Assembly (NCBI GenBank): GCA_030248215.1
Contig: JASANG010003499.1
Span: 163,024-227,023, forward strand
Origin: Enoplolaimus lenunculus
Lineage: Eukaryota > Nematoda > Enoplea > Enoplida > Thoracostomopsidae
Direction: 5' to 3'
DNA: 64,000 nucleotides
The notes below the pieces were generated by a model. It ran no database searches. It was given only the letters and a program-made list of their open reading frames with translations, and was not told where the DNA came from. Shown piece by piece: positions 1 to 13,500 of this stretch. Each line of letters begins with the position of its first letter. Position 1 is the first letter of the stretch. The translations under genes were made by a program, and so were the position numbers.

Positions 1-1274
1 GTTTACTAATATTGATACGCTGTCTCGTGCGGCAAATCACACGTGCATTGCAGTACTGTACCTGATGACGCCGAATGTCTTCGAATACCATTAAAATTGT
101 GACAAAGAATAGTGCCAACCTACAAAGCAAATTTTGGCTTTTTCGAAATACGTACAAATGAACCACAGTTACGACGTAATTAAGTTCGCATTAATCTTTT
201 TGTCGTTTGAATTTTGCTATTTTTGGTAGCTAAGTGGTGTTTGAAACTCAATTGCAATAGCGTTTACTATCGATTAAATATTTTTAATATTACTTAAACG
301 CGATTATAATCCAGTAATCGTGAGCTGTTCAAATATCGTTTGCGAGCGATTGCGACCAAGTATTAACGTGCAATAGCAATCTGATCTGCGGTTTGGAACG
401 CAATCGCGATTACATTTAGGTTTTTTGTTTACTGTATGTAGAAACAAATGCTTAAAAAGCTGATTTTGCATTGTTTCGGTGATATCTTGCTCATATAGTG
501 GTTTCGTCTGGTTATGGTTTCGGTGTCTTTTAGGTGGAAACCGAAGATGATAATTCTAGTGCGTCTGAAGAATAGTATTATTATTGATTTAAGCACAAAA
601 TAAGCTTTTTATATTCTTAGAGATGAAGATGCTTCTAAATGAAAAAGGCCTTTTTGTTGCTTTTAGGCGATGTAAGATTAGTCTAAGCGTATTATTAAGT
701 TTCATTTTCAGAATTGCAAAAGTAATACTAACCCTAAGTCTAACCGTATTAAATGAATAAACTGTCTGAAGCCTAATCTTCCTCTATGGCTGTATAGAAG
801 GAAAATGGAACACCTCTGAAGGTAACGTCTGCCGACAGACATATGCCACTGGGTAGTTGCTATGTACATAGAAAAATGCCGGTCGTGTCACTGTTCGCTT
901 TTACTTTGCCATTTGTGTTGACAACGTACAATTTTAATTTATTTCTGAGAGTTTCTTTGCAAAAACAGAATTTTTTGCAATCTTTAGCACCACTTACATA
1001 CACATTTGTCAACTGTTTATGTTTGACTTAATTTACATAAATTTTGTCGAGTTTAGATACCACACAAATATGTAACATAAATCCGAATAGTTAAAGGTTG
1101 TCCAAACGTGTGGTGGTCCTTTCGACTTTAATAATATACACTGTGAATATATTCTACAAGGCTTTGTATTTATTTCTTTAGCGTTTAGTAATCTGGAATA
1201 CGGATGATGTAATATTTTGGTGGATTGGTTTTTGTACATTGTTATGCTTGTTAAATTTTGTTTTTGTTTTTTAT

Positions 1275-1575
1275 ACCGGCACTCCGGATTAAACATGGAA
1301 TATTTTTCTGCCGTCACGGCTGAGATGTGCAAATATTCACCGGGCTTTCTAAATTTTTAAACAAAAATGACGGATGCACCGAAATTTTTTAGATTTTGGA
1401 TGAATTTCGTATTTTGTTATTTCATTTCGAACAAATGCAGCATATTTGTAATGAAAAATTGCGATATATGTGTGATTTATAACTAATCTTGGCAATAACA
1501 ATAACAGTTTCCAGTATTTATATAATGGAAACGTACACCAATATTTAACCGAAACGAAAACGGTTATCAAAAAGT
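1275..1575 (+). mobile_element. Decayed hAT-like MITE copy (ACGGATG family)
   Basis: The interior matches two other copies in this window (15790-16105 and 36349-36706). Shared landmarks include ACGGATG near CGAAA, a run ATTTTGGATGAA, and AAAATTGCGA followed by a GTGATTTATA block. The outer ends are too worn to place exactly. It has no coding capacity, so it is a non-autonomous element. Confidence 0.5.
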
Positions 1576-2215
1576 ATTGCATATACCTATAACAACGAAA
1601 TTTCCATGTAGGTAAGCATTTGTTATCTTATTAACTTTTTCTTGAATACGATATTATTTGTGATCAAGCTAATGTAACTTTGTGGGAGGTAAAAGGAGCA
1701 TAGGTATATTGGCAAGCTTATGAGGAAGTTTCAATGTCGGATAAGCCTATAACTAAGCCAAGGCAAGTCTTAGTAGAATCGAAAAAAATAGTCTAAAGCT
1801 TCGGTGCACTCCTTTGGAGTCTCGCAGATAAATGGTACGCCCCATAAAGTAATTACGCTCCACAAAGTAATATGGACCTGTGATACAAAACTGTATATAC
1901 GAAATAATGCACGTCGTTCAAGTGTTATTGTGCGTATGCGCTGCACAATTTGTCTACAAATGTGAGGGACCCCTTGAGCATAAAACTTTCACAGCTGAGT
2001 GAATTATAGTCAAGAATGATAGCTTATACCGCATACCGGGCAGACCCGGGCTCCATTTCCAGTTTGAATATTGTGATATAGTAATTTTGTTCAGTAAATT
2101 TGAAAGCTTTTCGTATGTTTGTATTATATTTGGGTGTGTTCAGTGAGCGGGCTACTATGCAATTTAAACCATTAATTAAGCAAAAACTTGATAGTATAAT
2201 AGTATAATTATATAC

Positions 2216-2577
2216 CAGAGTGCAACCGGAGGTGAAAAATACCGAAACACGAGTTGGTCAACCAAACTTGCGGCAGGAGCCGAAGGTGAAGCTGGAGGTG
2301 TAACGAAATAAGTAGGTAGATACAATGATGTTTGATTAGCTAATTTTAGCGAATGTCTGTAATGTGGTGTTACATTGTTTGGTTTTAAGCTTTTTAGGAA
2401 ATCGAGGAAATTCATTCCTCAAAATTGTGCCAAAACGCTATAACGAATCTCCAAAGAGGAAATGTAAATTACGAAAAATTATACTACCGAAATTGTCCGA
2501 ACCTTCGGCAACAACTGTACTGGAGCCGGAGGTCGATTTTCTGAAGGAGCCAAAGGCAGACTTCCGGTTGTACCCTA
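2216..2577 (+). mobile_element. hAT-like MITE, CCGGAGGT ends
   Basis: The left end reads CAGAGTGCAACCGGAGGTGA. The right end reads ACTTCCGGTTGTACCCTA, its imperfect inverse complement. Between them are scattered GGAGCCGGAGGTC motifs. Related ends recur at about 32270, 37490, 44545, 47190-47265 and 51990-52095, so this is a family. No clear 8-bp target duplication survives. The open frame over the right half, rich in Glu and Pro, is a by-product of the CCGGAG motif and not a gene. Confidence 0.5.
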
Positions 2578-3364
2578 TTTATCTTGTTCTCCGTTTTGCG
2601 GTTCCGTTGTTTTTGCTATTATTACCTGGACCTGAGCGACCTTGGCTGATACCAACCAGATGTGTTAGTTGGTAAAGATTTTATACCCGCGTTGCGCTTT
2701 ACCTGATTAAATTTATTCTTTTACCCATTCGTATACCAGCGAAAAAGTCTTTTACCCGCGCAAAATTAGTGCCTACTTGCTGGATTTACCTTACAAAAAC
2801 TATCAGTAACTTTCAAAATAAGCCATTAATTAAAATGTAACACCGGACATATTGCACACTACACCTATCATCGTTAAAACTAGGCTATTTGCCGATTGGT
2901 TAGCAGTGATTCAAACACTCTTGTCTGTACAAAATCGTAGAACTTAAGAGCGCATAAATCGCGCATTTCTTTTACGGTTTCGTCACAATTTGTGTTAAGA
3001 CCTCTTTTAGAAAGCTGTAAACATACTGTACCACGCCAAAGAAAAATATATACACCATATATTGTTGCTGCCTTTCACAAAGCCACAATTATTTTTCGAT
3101 TCACAACACATTTCAGGAGTGTAATACTTATTTTCACACATACGGAAAAACAGTTAAAAATTCACGTTCTATATTATCTGGTTTCACGTTTATTATAAAA
3201 ATTTTACGCGGGTAATTCTGAATCAATGTACCTATTCTGTTTTGTCAAAATAGCCCTTTACCGCTGGACTAGCTTTTGTAAATGAAATGCTGAGTCGAAG
3301 CGATTCTTTTGCTAACGTATAAATGGAAAGAACTGCATGTTTATTGTTTAATAATCTTTTAGCG

Positions 3365-3585
3365 ACCTTAGGATTCCGATGTGAACGCTCTACCACTGCG
3401 CTGCGCATCCACAATTATGTCCACATGCTTACATGCCCCAAGTTTCACCAACGTCGTCTCTTCACCGTCCACCCTATTTTCGACTGGATAGTGTTCATAG
3501 CAGAGCAATGATCGATCTAGTGACTTTAGGATACCAAGGCAAACGCTCTACCATACGCTGCGCCGCCCGCCTCTCCATCTACAGT
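3365..3585 (-). repeat. Two tRNA-derived (SINE-like) fragments
   Basis: On the minus strand two pieces contain GGTAGAGCG preceded by GCGCAG or GCGTAT, which is the D-arm/A-box of a tRNA. Each is followed by an anticodon-arm-like stretch and a worn B-box region. Neither keeps a full cloverleaf, so they read as SINE remnants and not working tRNA genes. Confidence 0.4.
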
Positions 3586-3777
3586 TTCGTCGACTATATG
3601 TGGCGACTGTATGCTGTAGGCAAGCATACTATATAGTGCAATGCACTTTCTAATGCACACGGACAAGCATGTCTCGCATGCTTACACTGATTTTGTGATG
3701 TTTTTGGAAAATGTGTTTATTTTGACTTAAAAAAGGTTTTGGGTTTTTAGCTTTTATGTTATTTGTAAGTACACCTA

Positions 3778-5185
3778 ATGAGTCCAAGTCCGACGCCTCC
3801 ACTTGTGAGTGATGAAGAAATTGACATATCTCAGCAAGTGATTGCACTGATACAATTGTAAGTGTTCAGGAATACATTTGAGTAGTATTTTGGTTCCGTT
3901 CACAATCACATGCTTCTATTTGAATTCGACCATCTGTCGCGGTACGGGTGTACTTTGCCATGATTTGTAAAAGGGATTACGTTCTATAAATTTTTATTGG
4001 GAATTGTGTAGTGAACTATTCGCGTTTATGATTGGTTTTAAACGCAACAATGTGTAAACTTTTTTAGCTTTGTTTAGTTGATTCGAAAGTTACGTATTTA
4101 TTACAAACTCGTGATAACATACTATACACTGTCAGGGGCGTACCGAGAGGGGGAATGGGGGCCGCGGCCCCCCTAATCGGAATCAGTTCGTGTGTCATAA
4201 TTTATATTAGATACAAAAATTACGCCTGACTTCTCGCTCGCTTCACCCGCGAGGTTGTTAATTATTCAAGTTTCAGAAAATTTTGCCTTTTATTGCTGTT
4301 CAAAGGAAAACTTCATAAACGTGACCAATCCCATATTTCACGCCAAAAATTTTAGATGGGTCACTTCTCGGAGGATGCGCCCCACCAATCCAAATTTCTC
4401 GGTACGCCACTGTACGCTGTTGGAATACAACTATACGAGGAGATAGATCGAACTCATTCCCTGTGGTTTGTGTGATATCGGATTCGAAAATTTTTAAAAT
4501 TTTGTTTTAGTCGCATTTACTTGCGCTTTGACTGAAACACATGTTGTGTTTGCTTATTTGCTTTATGTATTTACCTATGTGTGTGTTCTTAAATTGGTGT
4601 ACTTGTCATATTTTTTGTTAATTTAACACCAGCGACTGGGGAGTTTCGAAAGTTGGCTCGTATTTGCGCATTTTGATTCCTAATAGTGAGCAGACGTTGA
4701 AATTGGCATCTGCTGCAGATCGCGGGTTTGAAAAAAGAAATCTTTCAATGCTCCGGCTTGTAATTGTGATAATTAAATTATTGTTTTTCTTTTGAATTGT
4801 TATTACGTTTTTTATTAATCTTTCTATATATATAGTTGTTTTCATGTAGCTTGTAGTTTTCCATTTGTGAAAATCAAAACCCGGAAGTTTAGTGATTCAA
4901 ACGACTCTGAATACACTTAAACCTTATAATTTCTACATTTTATTTTATTCCAGAGCCGACAAAACCAGCCAGTACCCGGAGCTGCTGACGAAAATCAACG
5001 AATTGTCTCAATTGATGACGTCTCTTCGGAAACGAGTGAACACCATTTCAGGCACGGAATACAGCCCTGAAGAGCAAGTGGCGCTATTGGCTGCGTTGCG
5101 CGAACAACTTACTATGAAATCCGACCTAGTCCAAAAGTACAAGACGCTTGGCACCGATGTACTTAAGCATCCTCCGTCTGGATGA
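3778..5185 (+). CDS. MED9: Mediator complex subunit 9
   Basis: This subunit belongs to the middle module of Mediator, which links transcription factors to RNA polymerase II in the nucleus. Exon 1 is 3778-3857 and starts MSPSPTPPLVSDEEID; its donor is GTAAGT. Exon 2 is 4954-5185, after TTTATTCCAG. Exon 1 ends two bases into a Leu codon that exon 2 completes, giving 103 residues. The C-terminal helical half matches animal MED9: the segments YSPEEQ, ALREQL and LVQKYKTL align with SPEQQQ, SLREQV and LLQKYKSL of the human protein as I recall it. The long Pro/Gln-rich N terminus of vertebrate MED9 is reduced here to a few residues. An RPAP3-like gene lies 2.4 kb downstream on the same strand with repeats between. 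The start is the only in-frame ATG before the acidic segment. Confidence 0.87.
4133..4412 (+). mobile_element. hAT-like MITE with 8-bp target duplication
   Basis: The left end is CAGGGGCGTACCGAGA and the right end is TCTCGGTACGCCACTG, inverse complements with one mismatch. The flanks TACACTGT and TACGCTGT agree at 7 of 8 bases, as expected for hAT insertion. It sits in the single intron of MED9. It has no coding capacity. Confidence 0.75.
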
Positions 5186-5730
5186 TGCCGTAGCTAAGGT
5201 CGGAGGAGCCGCGACTCGTGTACTTTTCTCCACAGTTAAAATTGTGGTGTAGGTTTAGGAAAAGGCGTACCTATGCCTAAACCTAAGCTGCAACCTTGTA
5301 TGTTCGAGGGAAAGTGTACAAGAGCCGGCTGGGCTTCTTGGGGTTGCTTTAAAGGAAATGCTTTTGTCAAGAAACTGCGGACGAATATTGAACTGAAGGA
5401 TCATTTTCAAAGGAGATAGGATGAACAAAGGCTTGGGGCCGCGGGATCTCTGTGAAAATTTTGACATGGAAGATAATTTATTTCAAAAATACTGGTGCAA
5501 TTGGGGAATGTTTCGTCGTGTTGATGATGCCGCGGCCGTGGCTACAAGTGGCGTCTTTCTCTAAGTGGTATAAAAGTTGACAGGTAGAAGCGAAAAGGAA
5601 GTTCGAATGGTTGTAGAAGTAGGGCGTCCAAGAGGAAACTAGAAGCTATTTGTTCAAGAGTTTTTGCAAGAAAACTATAAAAAGGCACTTTTACAGGCTG
5701 CAGAATAAACAGCTGAGGTCAAATAAATAT
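5186..5730 (+). other. Probable MED9 3' untranslated region
   Basis: The sequence between the MED9 stop and two AATAAA signals (5704-5709 and 5722-5727) has no coding feature and is likely the 3' UTR. The next 1 kb, up to 6686, shows no supported feature. Confidence 0.45.
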
Positions 5731-6686
5731 TGTGGCTCGCTACACACGCACGCAAAAAACTTTTATATGTTGGCATCTCATTTCAAAACGAAATCCTAAC
5801 TACCTCCGTGTGTGGAAGTTCACTGATTTCCGTATCGATAGTAAAATTGTTTATGTTGCCTCGGGCCGCGCACCTAATATAACGCCACCGTATGTCTGTA
5901 AGCCTCAGTTTATGCCGAAGGTAAGGCGTGCTTTTTTCTGTACTTGTATTCTCGGAATATTTTTGTATGATACCTGATTGATTAAATAGACTGGTCATCT
6001 GGCCTACCGTGCAAATACCCGTTGGAATTACGGCCATTCACGACAATATATAAAAATCTGGTAATGGAATTATTTTTCTAAACATTTTGTCAGTGGCGCA
6101 CAGGTTTATTTCAAAATGCGTGGGCCGATTGTTAGTGCCATTGCAGCCCGTTTGTGAAATTGTGCTGGATGTTGTATATAGGTGCGTGAAAAGTTAAACA
6201 TGAACGTGTTGCCGGTTTACTCGGCTTTTTCCCCTTAGACTTTTCAAAAAATGTTAAGTTCACTTTGAATAATTGACAGGTTTGCGTGTAAATGTATGGA
6301 CACACTTTCTGCGGAATTGTAAATTGTTTGATTGAAGTGCTGAGTTGCAGTAACGGATCTAGAGTCAACTTTACAGTCAGTAAGGAAACCTAAATTTGCA
6401 GGTCGATGTTTTCATAAAATGATAGTAGCCAACGGTGTTGAGAGTTACGAAACTTATTGAAAATTTTTATATAAGTTAGAAGACTTTAGTCATGTCTCTG
6501 TAACCCAACCAATGTTATTTGCGCCAAATATTTTGGTTTCGTGTTTTGTGCTGAATTATTAAGTGTTTTTAATTAATAAACAATTGTTGCATCGTTTGTT
6601 ATGTGTTGTAAGCGACATAAATAGTCTGAATTGAAGGTTTGTATTCTATTCTTATATGTTAGCTATGTCAAACTTATAATCAAGAC

Positions 6687-7452
6687 CAGTGTTGTGCAGT
6701 TGTTGGCCGCAAAAAAATTACCGGAAAAAACCTTTTTTTATTTTCCCGACTGTTGAAAAAAATGGAAAAAGTTAATCGTTCCTTAAATAGATTAATGTAC
6801 CTATAGCACAGGGCTTTCCATTTTCCAAGGTGAAAAATTTATGACCAGGAGTGCAATGCAGCCGCTTCGGTTTGACGGTTAGGAATTCCGCTGGTTTGGT
6901 CGGAAAAATCAGCAGAATAGGCTTGGAAAAGTGGAAAATTCAGACGCCTGAATATTCCTTAGTTCGGTAGGGAACGAAAGCTACAGGTTTATTGGCAAGG
7001 TTCGAAAACCAGGAAACGCAGAAAAGTTAATCGTATAAGTTTCTCTACGTCTGGTAGGGAAGAAGTAGTTTGGTTGCTTTGTCTGAAGAATTGGGATATG
7101 TAGTTCGGTTTGGAAAACGGGAAAGTGGAAAATTCTAGCTTAGGTATATGATTCCTTTGGATTCGTAGCAGGGTACAAACGGAATTATGAAATTCTGGAA
7201 CCGAAAAGGTAAAAAATACCGGGACCGGGAAAACGTATGAATAATATGGAGTATGACACGAATTGCAAATTTTGGCAATACACGCTCAGACAATAAATTA
7301 GAATATTATGCCAATTTTTCTTAAATTTTCGAAAGACAAAAATGATTAATACCGGAAGATTCCGGTGAAAAAATATCGGATTTGTTTCCGGAACCGAATA
7401 GTGAAAAAATACCGGATTCCCCTAGCGGGACCGCAATTTCGGTTGCACACTG
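6687..7452 (+). mobile_element. CCGGAAAA-rich TIR element (hAT-like)
   Basis: The left end begins CAGTGTTGTGCAGTTG. The right end finishes CGGTTGCACACTG. The interior repeats GGAAAA and ACCGG motifs in both orientations, as in the other CCGG-type families of this window. No convincing target duplication is left. It ends about 40 bp before the first recognised RPAP3 exon region. Confidence 0.4.
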
Positions 7453-7568
7453 CTTGGAACTACGGTCAAACTTAAATGCAGCAAAGTTTTTAGGTGTACT
7501 TAAATATATTTCAAGAAGCAGTAGGATACAGTTCGCTTCTGTCGTCACTAAATAAGATTGTTTCGACT

Positions 7569-10500
7569 ATGACACGGGAAGATGAGTTCCAGTTGACTAA
7601 AGAACAACTCATTCAAAAAGCGGCGTATGAAAAACAAAGGGTAAGTACTGCTGACATGTTAGAGTTCCTTTGCAAGTGTTGCTCAAGCTACTTATAGGGC
7701 GTCCCATTTTTCTACGGACAGCACAGTATGCTGCTCAGGAATTTCATGCACATATTTTTAATCAGCATGTTTAGTTAACCCAGAAATTTTTACAAGCTCA
7801 ATTAACAAAGTATCCCGGAAAGGGCTAATTTTTTTACAATAAAGCTTATAGTTTATGCTTAGCTTTTGGAATCGAGTTAGGCTAATGTTATCTGTTAAAG
7901 GTAGTTGCCGAAATTGTGAAACTTGTGAATCGCTTAAACTTTAGCTCGCTACGTTTGCAAAATTAAGTGTTGTGGGTATATAGAGTAAACATTGTCACAG
8001 GCGCAGCCAGGATTTCTGAAATGCTATTTAAAATTTGAAGGGATGGATTTTTGTTTTACCAACTGCAAAATTACTTAGAAACCCTTGGATCAAAATTCAT
8101 ATGGTTTAACTCTGAGCCCATCTGACTACATCATTGAACATTGCAAGAAAAGGGGCGAATCTGCTACTTTAACTCGAACATGTCTCAGTCCAAAACTTAC
8201 CTGTCTGTTGAAAATTGTGGTCTATAACCTTAGTCGGACTTGGATTTTGCATCTGGTGTTAAGCCAAAACCGGCTGTGCGAGGGGACTTTTGGAATTTAC
8301 ACGTTTGTGAAGTCTCAACGTTTTGCGATTTTTCAGGGCAACGAGCATTTTAAGAAAGGCAACTTCACAGCGGCAGTTGATCATTATTCGCGCGCAATTG
8401 CTTGCGACCCGAACAACGCTGTTTTGTCGTGCAATCGTGCAATGGCGTATTTGAAGTTGAAAATGTAATGGAGTATCCAATGTTGGACAAATTTGACTGG
8501 GCTACTGAAATAATGTCTTAACCCGTTGTCACATAGTGTATAATCTAAGTTACTTAGTGCAAACTGTATACGTGAATTGGTGCACAACGTGCAGGGTTTA
8601 GCAATTGCTGCACGTATGTGCAGTACATAATCTTGGCATGACGCAAAGCCGACTTGGATTAGAGCATCAAGCTCTTACAGTTGAGGGGCATTGGTAAACT
8701 TCTCTCGCCCGAAAACCTGTGATTCAAATCCTGGATTGAAATTAGATTTGATATGAAACATAAAATGTTTATGTTATAAAAGGTTAAATCTCCTCTAAGT
8801 AAACACGCGAGAACTTACGCAACGTTTTTTGTAGCCTTTGACACAAATTTGAGACGCTGAGACAAACAACGCTGTGAACTTCCTGTAACGCTAGGTGTGC
8901 TACACGCAGTTCAGAATACGGCTCCCGTGTACGATTTGGCAATGTTTGCTCTTTATTCTAGGTTTGAAAATGCGAAAAGCGACTGTGATCTGGCATTACG
9001 TTATGATCAAACTTACATCAAAGCATTGTTTCGTCGTGGACTCGCGTTTGCTGGAATGCAGGAGCTCACAGATGCCAGGAAAGATTTCAATGAAGTACTG
9101 CGATTTGAACCTTGCAACAGGAGCGCGTTACAGGAGTTGGAGAAGCTAGATGCCCAAAGCAATAATCAAATACATGAAACTGCAGAAGCTACAAATACAC
9201 AAATTTTGGTAATGTTTTCACAGGCTTTCGAATAACCTCAGACAATTTAGTGGCTACAGGTGTATACGGTTTGAATAGGAAGGCTGTATGTCATAGCCCA
9301 AATCGTAATTCGGTTCAATTCCGAAATTTGTTAGCCAAAAGCGGAATTACAACTTAAGCTAGTCCGACTTAGATTTGTCTACTAAACTTGCTTGTTTTTG
9401 ATTGGTTATTTTACAGCCGTATTTTTGAAAAAAGTCCGCTTTGCAGTAGTTGAAAACGAAATTACAACTTGGGATATGTCAAAGTGAAATCCTTCGATCA
9501 ATTTTTACGTTTTGTCTAGCCAATCAGAGAACAATATTCATACAAGCCAACCACAAATAATGCGTGATATTGGGTGTAACAATTCATAAAACCACCAGTC
9601 CAACAAGAGAAAGTTTCATTTTAGGCCAACTTAAGTCATAAATTCCGCTTTGGAATATTCCGATCAGGAATTGGCTGAACAACGATTTGTACTACCATAT
9701 ATACCACCACAAACTTTTAGGGTGTCAAGAAAACCAAACATTTTTACAGGTTTTACTATGACCGTATGGATCCTGGAAGTCAGAATATTTCCGCTCGCAA
9801 CGCTCCTGTAAAAAGTTAGCATTTTTCGCAGTACGCATTTTTTGACAATCTGTTACGGTTTAGAATACGAGTGTTAATATTGTTTAGTTCTGTAATTTTA
9901 GCAGCCCATTACAAGCCGTGTTGACAACTGTATTGCAGAGAATAGCCAAGTCCAGTCAGTTAAAAGTGTAACGCCTAATTCAAAATCAATGCGATCTAAA
10001 TCAAATGAAGTGAGTGGAATTACAAATTTAAACAAAACCATGACAGAACTCTAGGTCTGGGGTATACACTGGATTTTGCTTGAGAGGGACATGTTTAGTG
10101 GTGAGATCTTTTTTCACTATAGGAGAGTCGGACAAGAGTGTGTTATAAACTTCAACATATCAGTCTGTATGATTAAAGCTGGAACGCCCTACATACGCGT
10201 TTTGGGCACCGTTCCAGCTGATTTTATGTAGATATGCAAAGTAAATGCGTTACTGAAGTTTTGTCAACATGTTTCTAAATTTAAAGATTTTTCATTCTGT
10301 TGCGACATTTGCAGCAAATATATATGTTGGAGTCGGCTGCAATTATTGCAACCACGATGCCTAGAGTGCATGAACGACTATACTACATTGTCACTTACTG
10401 CATTGACCTGAAAAAAGGGATACTGATATTTATTTGGCGTCTCCAGAGCATACCCCCTTGTGAATAGTTCGTGATTTCGAGTGCTCAATGAAACCACCAA

Positions 10501-13500
10501 CTCCGCGTTTCAGGTCCGTTTCCAATGACGCTTATATCGCTCTGGTTCAACAAATGCAGTCGTTTTCCTTTTATTCCCCACAGCACCGCGATAAAGCTAT
10601 ATACCAGTAAAGCACAAGTACCGAATATAACAAATATACAAGTAATATGCTTATACTGCCGACCTTATTATTCGCCGAAGATGCCGAAAGTTCCTTTGTT
10701 AGGTGCTTTCCGCACGTCAACTACGATACTCCTTAACCCTGTTGTTCCACTAAGTCACAAGCTCACACTGTACAAAACAAATGTAAACGTAACGTGACAA
10801 AACCCTGATACTCCGTAAAACCCCAATTAGCCGTATAAATCCCCAAGTAAATCCAAAGTCCTACAGCCGAAACTAGCCCCGCTAGAATCGACCTATCCAT
10901 CCCTGATACTGCTGTTTTTACCGTGCTCACATTGAGCTACCGTGACACCGTTCCAGTTAAATGCCTATTCCTGCCTAAGTCACTCGAAACACTACGCAAT
11001 TCAACTCCGAAAACAAATATACTATTTCACGCCAAAAGCCGCTATGTCCAAGTACGCAGAAAATAACGCAACATGTTGCTAACTTGAAAATTCAATAATG
11101 ATTATGGAGGCTGGCTACCCCATCCCCCATTTGCAGTTATTTTGCATAATTTGTGTGTCCCGGGTGTCTCGGGCACCTTAGGGACACATATTTTTGCCAT
11201 TATAATAACCTCACAACAACAACAACAACATAAACCCCCATTATCCCCTAGCTAAGTGCTTTCGCGCACTAAGCCTGACAAACATATATTTAGTGGCCAC
11301 ACAGGGCCCTGAGTACTGATACCTTGCGGACGCAGCCGCCATTCATAGATTTATCAATTCCTACGCCGTTTAGCAACGCCTAAGCCTAACTTAAGTTCTA
11401 AGAGAGACTAGGCGGAGCCGGGGACTCCCTTAAGGTGTGGATTTAGGTTTGGTTTTAGATTTGTTTTAGTTTTTAGGTTGAAATATATTTAAGTGTGGCA
11501 CAGCCACCTACACCCCTAACATTCGGAAATACGCTTTAAAGTTTCGAACTGAACTTTATTTGATCCTGGAGTTATTTATGTACTGCAATTATGGTTTAGA
11601 GACTATCTGCTTACGCACTGTTATTAGAAATACGGACTCGTGTTGATTGGGACTCCAAATGGGGACCCCCTCTTATTCGGGTCACTACACTAAATGTACG
11701 TTCGCAATCAGAATCTTTTCGTACCTGTCAGCAAATGCTAGTAACGGAGTTGTATTTTCACCATTTAAGCAAAATTTGGGTTGGATTCAAAATTTATTTT
11801 TTTTAAATTTACTACATATATTTAGATTTGTATGAATTTAGGTAGGTGATCATTCAACACCAAAATTTGATTTTATTTTAAACGTTTTAAGTAAAAATAT
11901 ATACAAAAATTTTTGAAAATCAAATCATTTTGAGTAAACGCCGGCTGGTAATGATATGAAAAAATCCGCGTTGCATCGGCTATTTGAAAATGTTGATCCA
12001 ATTTGCGTTGCTTTTTAGACAGTTGAATATATGTTTTTGCGTTTCAGCAACGATCTCCGACAAATGTTCCTATTGAAGTAATTCGACATGGAAAAAGTTT
12101 GGAGACTGTTATAACCGAGTTAATATCATCTGCTTCTAGCACAAATTCGGAGCCTTCGAATCAAGGGTATATGCAAGACGAAGCTATATCACGTGCCAGT
12201 ATTGTAAACGATAAAAACGAGGGCGAAATTTCAGGAATTGCAGAAAATAAAGTTTCTTGCATCGTTTCGGATACGGATTCAGACAGGAGGCTACGGAATT
12301 TCAAATATTCTCAGGATGGGTTGGATAATAATCGTGACTGTGGGATTGGTTCTGTAACGGAAGTTCAAGAGATGTCTACTGCGCCTCAAACTTCTTATCA
12401 GTTTTACAACGACTGGCGAACATTGACGCGTGATCGAGCTGACTTAACTAGATTTGGAAAGTATTTTATGGTATTGAGGTTTATTCTTGTTTTTAACATT
12501 ATTTTTTTATTATTTTATGCAGGAAAGACGCATATCTGTCGATCATAAACCACGTATATATTCATAGATCAGAAGTGTGTTGATGACGCTCAAATGTTTG
12601 TTCTACAGGGAAATTGGTGGTGCCAAGCGAAGACAAGTTATTGCGAACAACGCCTAAGTGTACACTGTCACACAAAATTTCAACGTAATTAGTAACAATT
12701 GTGGTTCTCGTGTTAAATTTCTAGACGCATTTATTTTGAGTATTATTTTTTGCAAAATTTGCTTTACTTTTTAAGCATAAATGTTTGCCAACTTTGAGAA
12801 TAGTGTTTTTTTGTGTTTTTAAGCAAATTAATTCGTCAACGTTGCCTGATTTGTTTGGAGAATCATTGGAAAGCGATATACTCAGTGATATGTTACAAGT
12901 AGTTGCTCAAAAACGGTAAACATTTGACGTTATATTAACATCAAGGTTTAAATTAAATATATACTTACAGCTTCGCGTGTCGAAATTTTGTCGTTTTTGA
13001 AGGGCTTCCATATGTTCACTCCAAAGACAAAATAATCAGAGATTCCTGTTTGATAAAATTTCATTTTCCCTTGCCGCGACAGCCTAAAATTATTCGTTCT
13101 CATGGGCGAGATATGTCAGCATACCGTAGGTGCTCGCAAATCGCCTCATTTATGCGCATTTCCCACAATGAGACGTCGACTCATGACCCTAGTGACCCCC
13201 GACCCATGACCCTGGTGACCCGCGACACATGACCCTAGTTGCCCTATCATTTTAAGTTATCCGAATTTTCAGGCTAAAAAATTATGACGTCGTCGCATTC
13301 TTGTCTAATTTGTCAAATGTGTCGCGTTTTGCAACGCTCAAATTGTTCATGTCGCGAGAAGATCGAAAAAGTACGTTTGTTCATTATTGTTTGCTTGTTT
13401 GTTTGTTGGTTTGTTTGTTGCTGATTTGTTTGTTCGTTTGGTGGTAGGCTGTTTGTCGATTGGTTCGCCGATTTCTATGCTTTCATACAATTGTACCTGT

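Larger units (their letters stand above)
1..3777. other. Gene-free leader region with decayed repeats
   Basis: I find no exon with matching splice borders here. The stretch is AT-rich. It holds a decayed copy of the ACGGATG/AACGG repeat family (about 1275-1575), an element with CCGGAGG-rich ends (2216-2577), and two minus-strand tRNA-like fragments (about 3365-3580). The remaining short ORFs show no composition or splice support for coding. Confidence 0.5.

Noticed and set aside
3365-3585. Possible functional tRNA genes
   Set aside because: Only D-arm and partial anticodon-arm similarity remain; the T-arm and acceptor stems do not pair.
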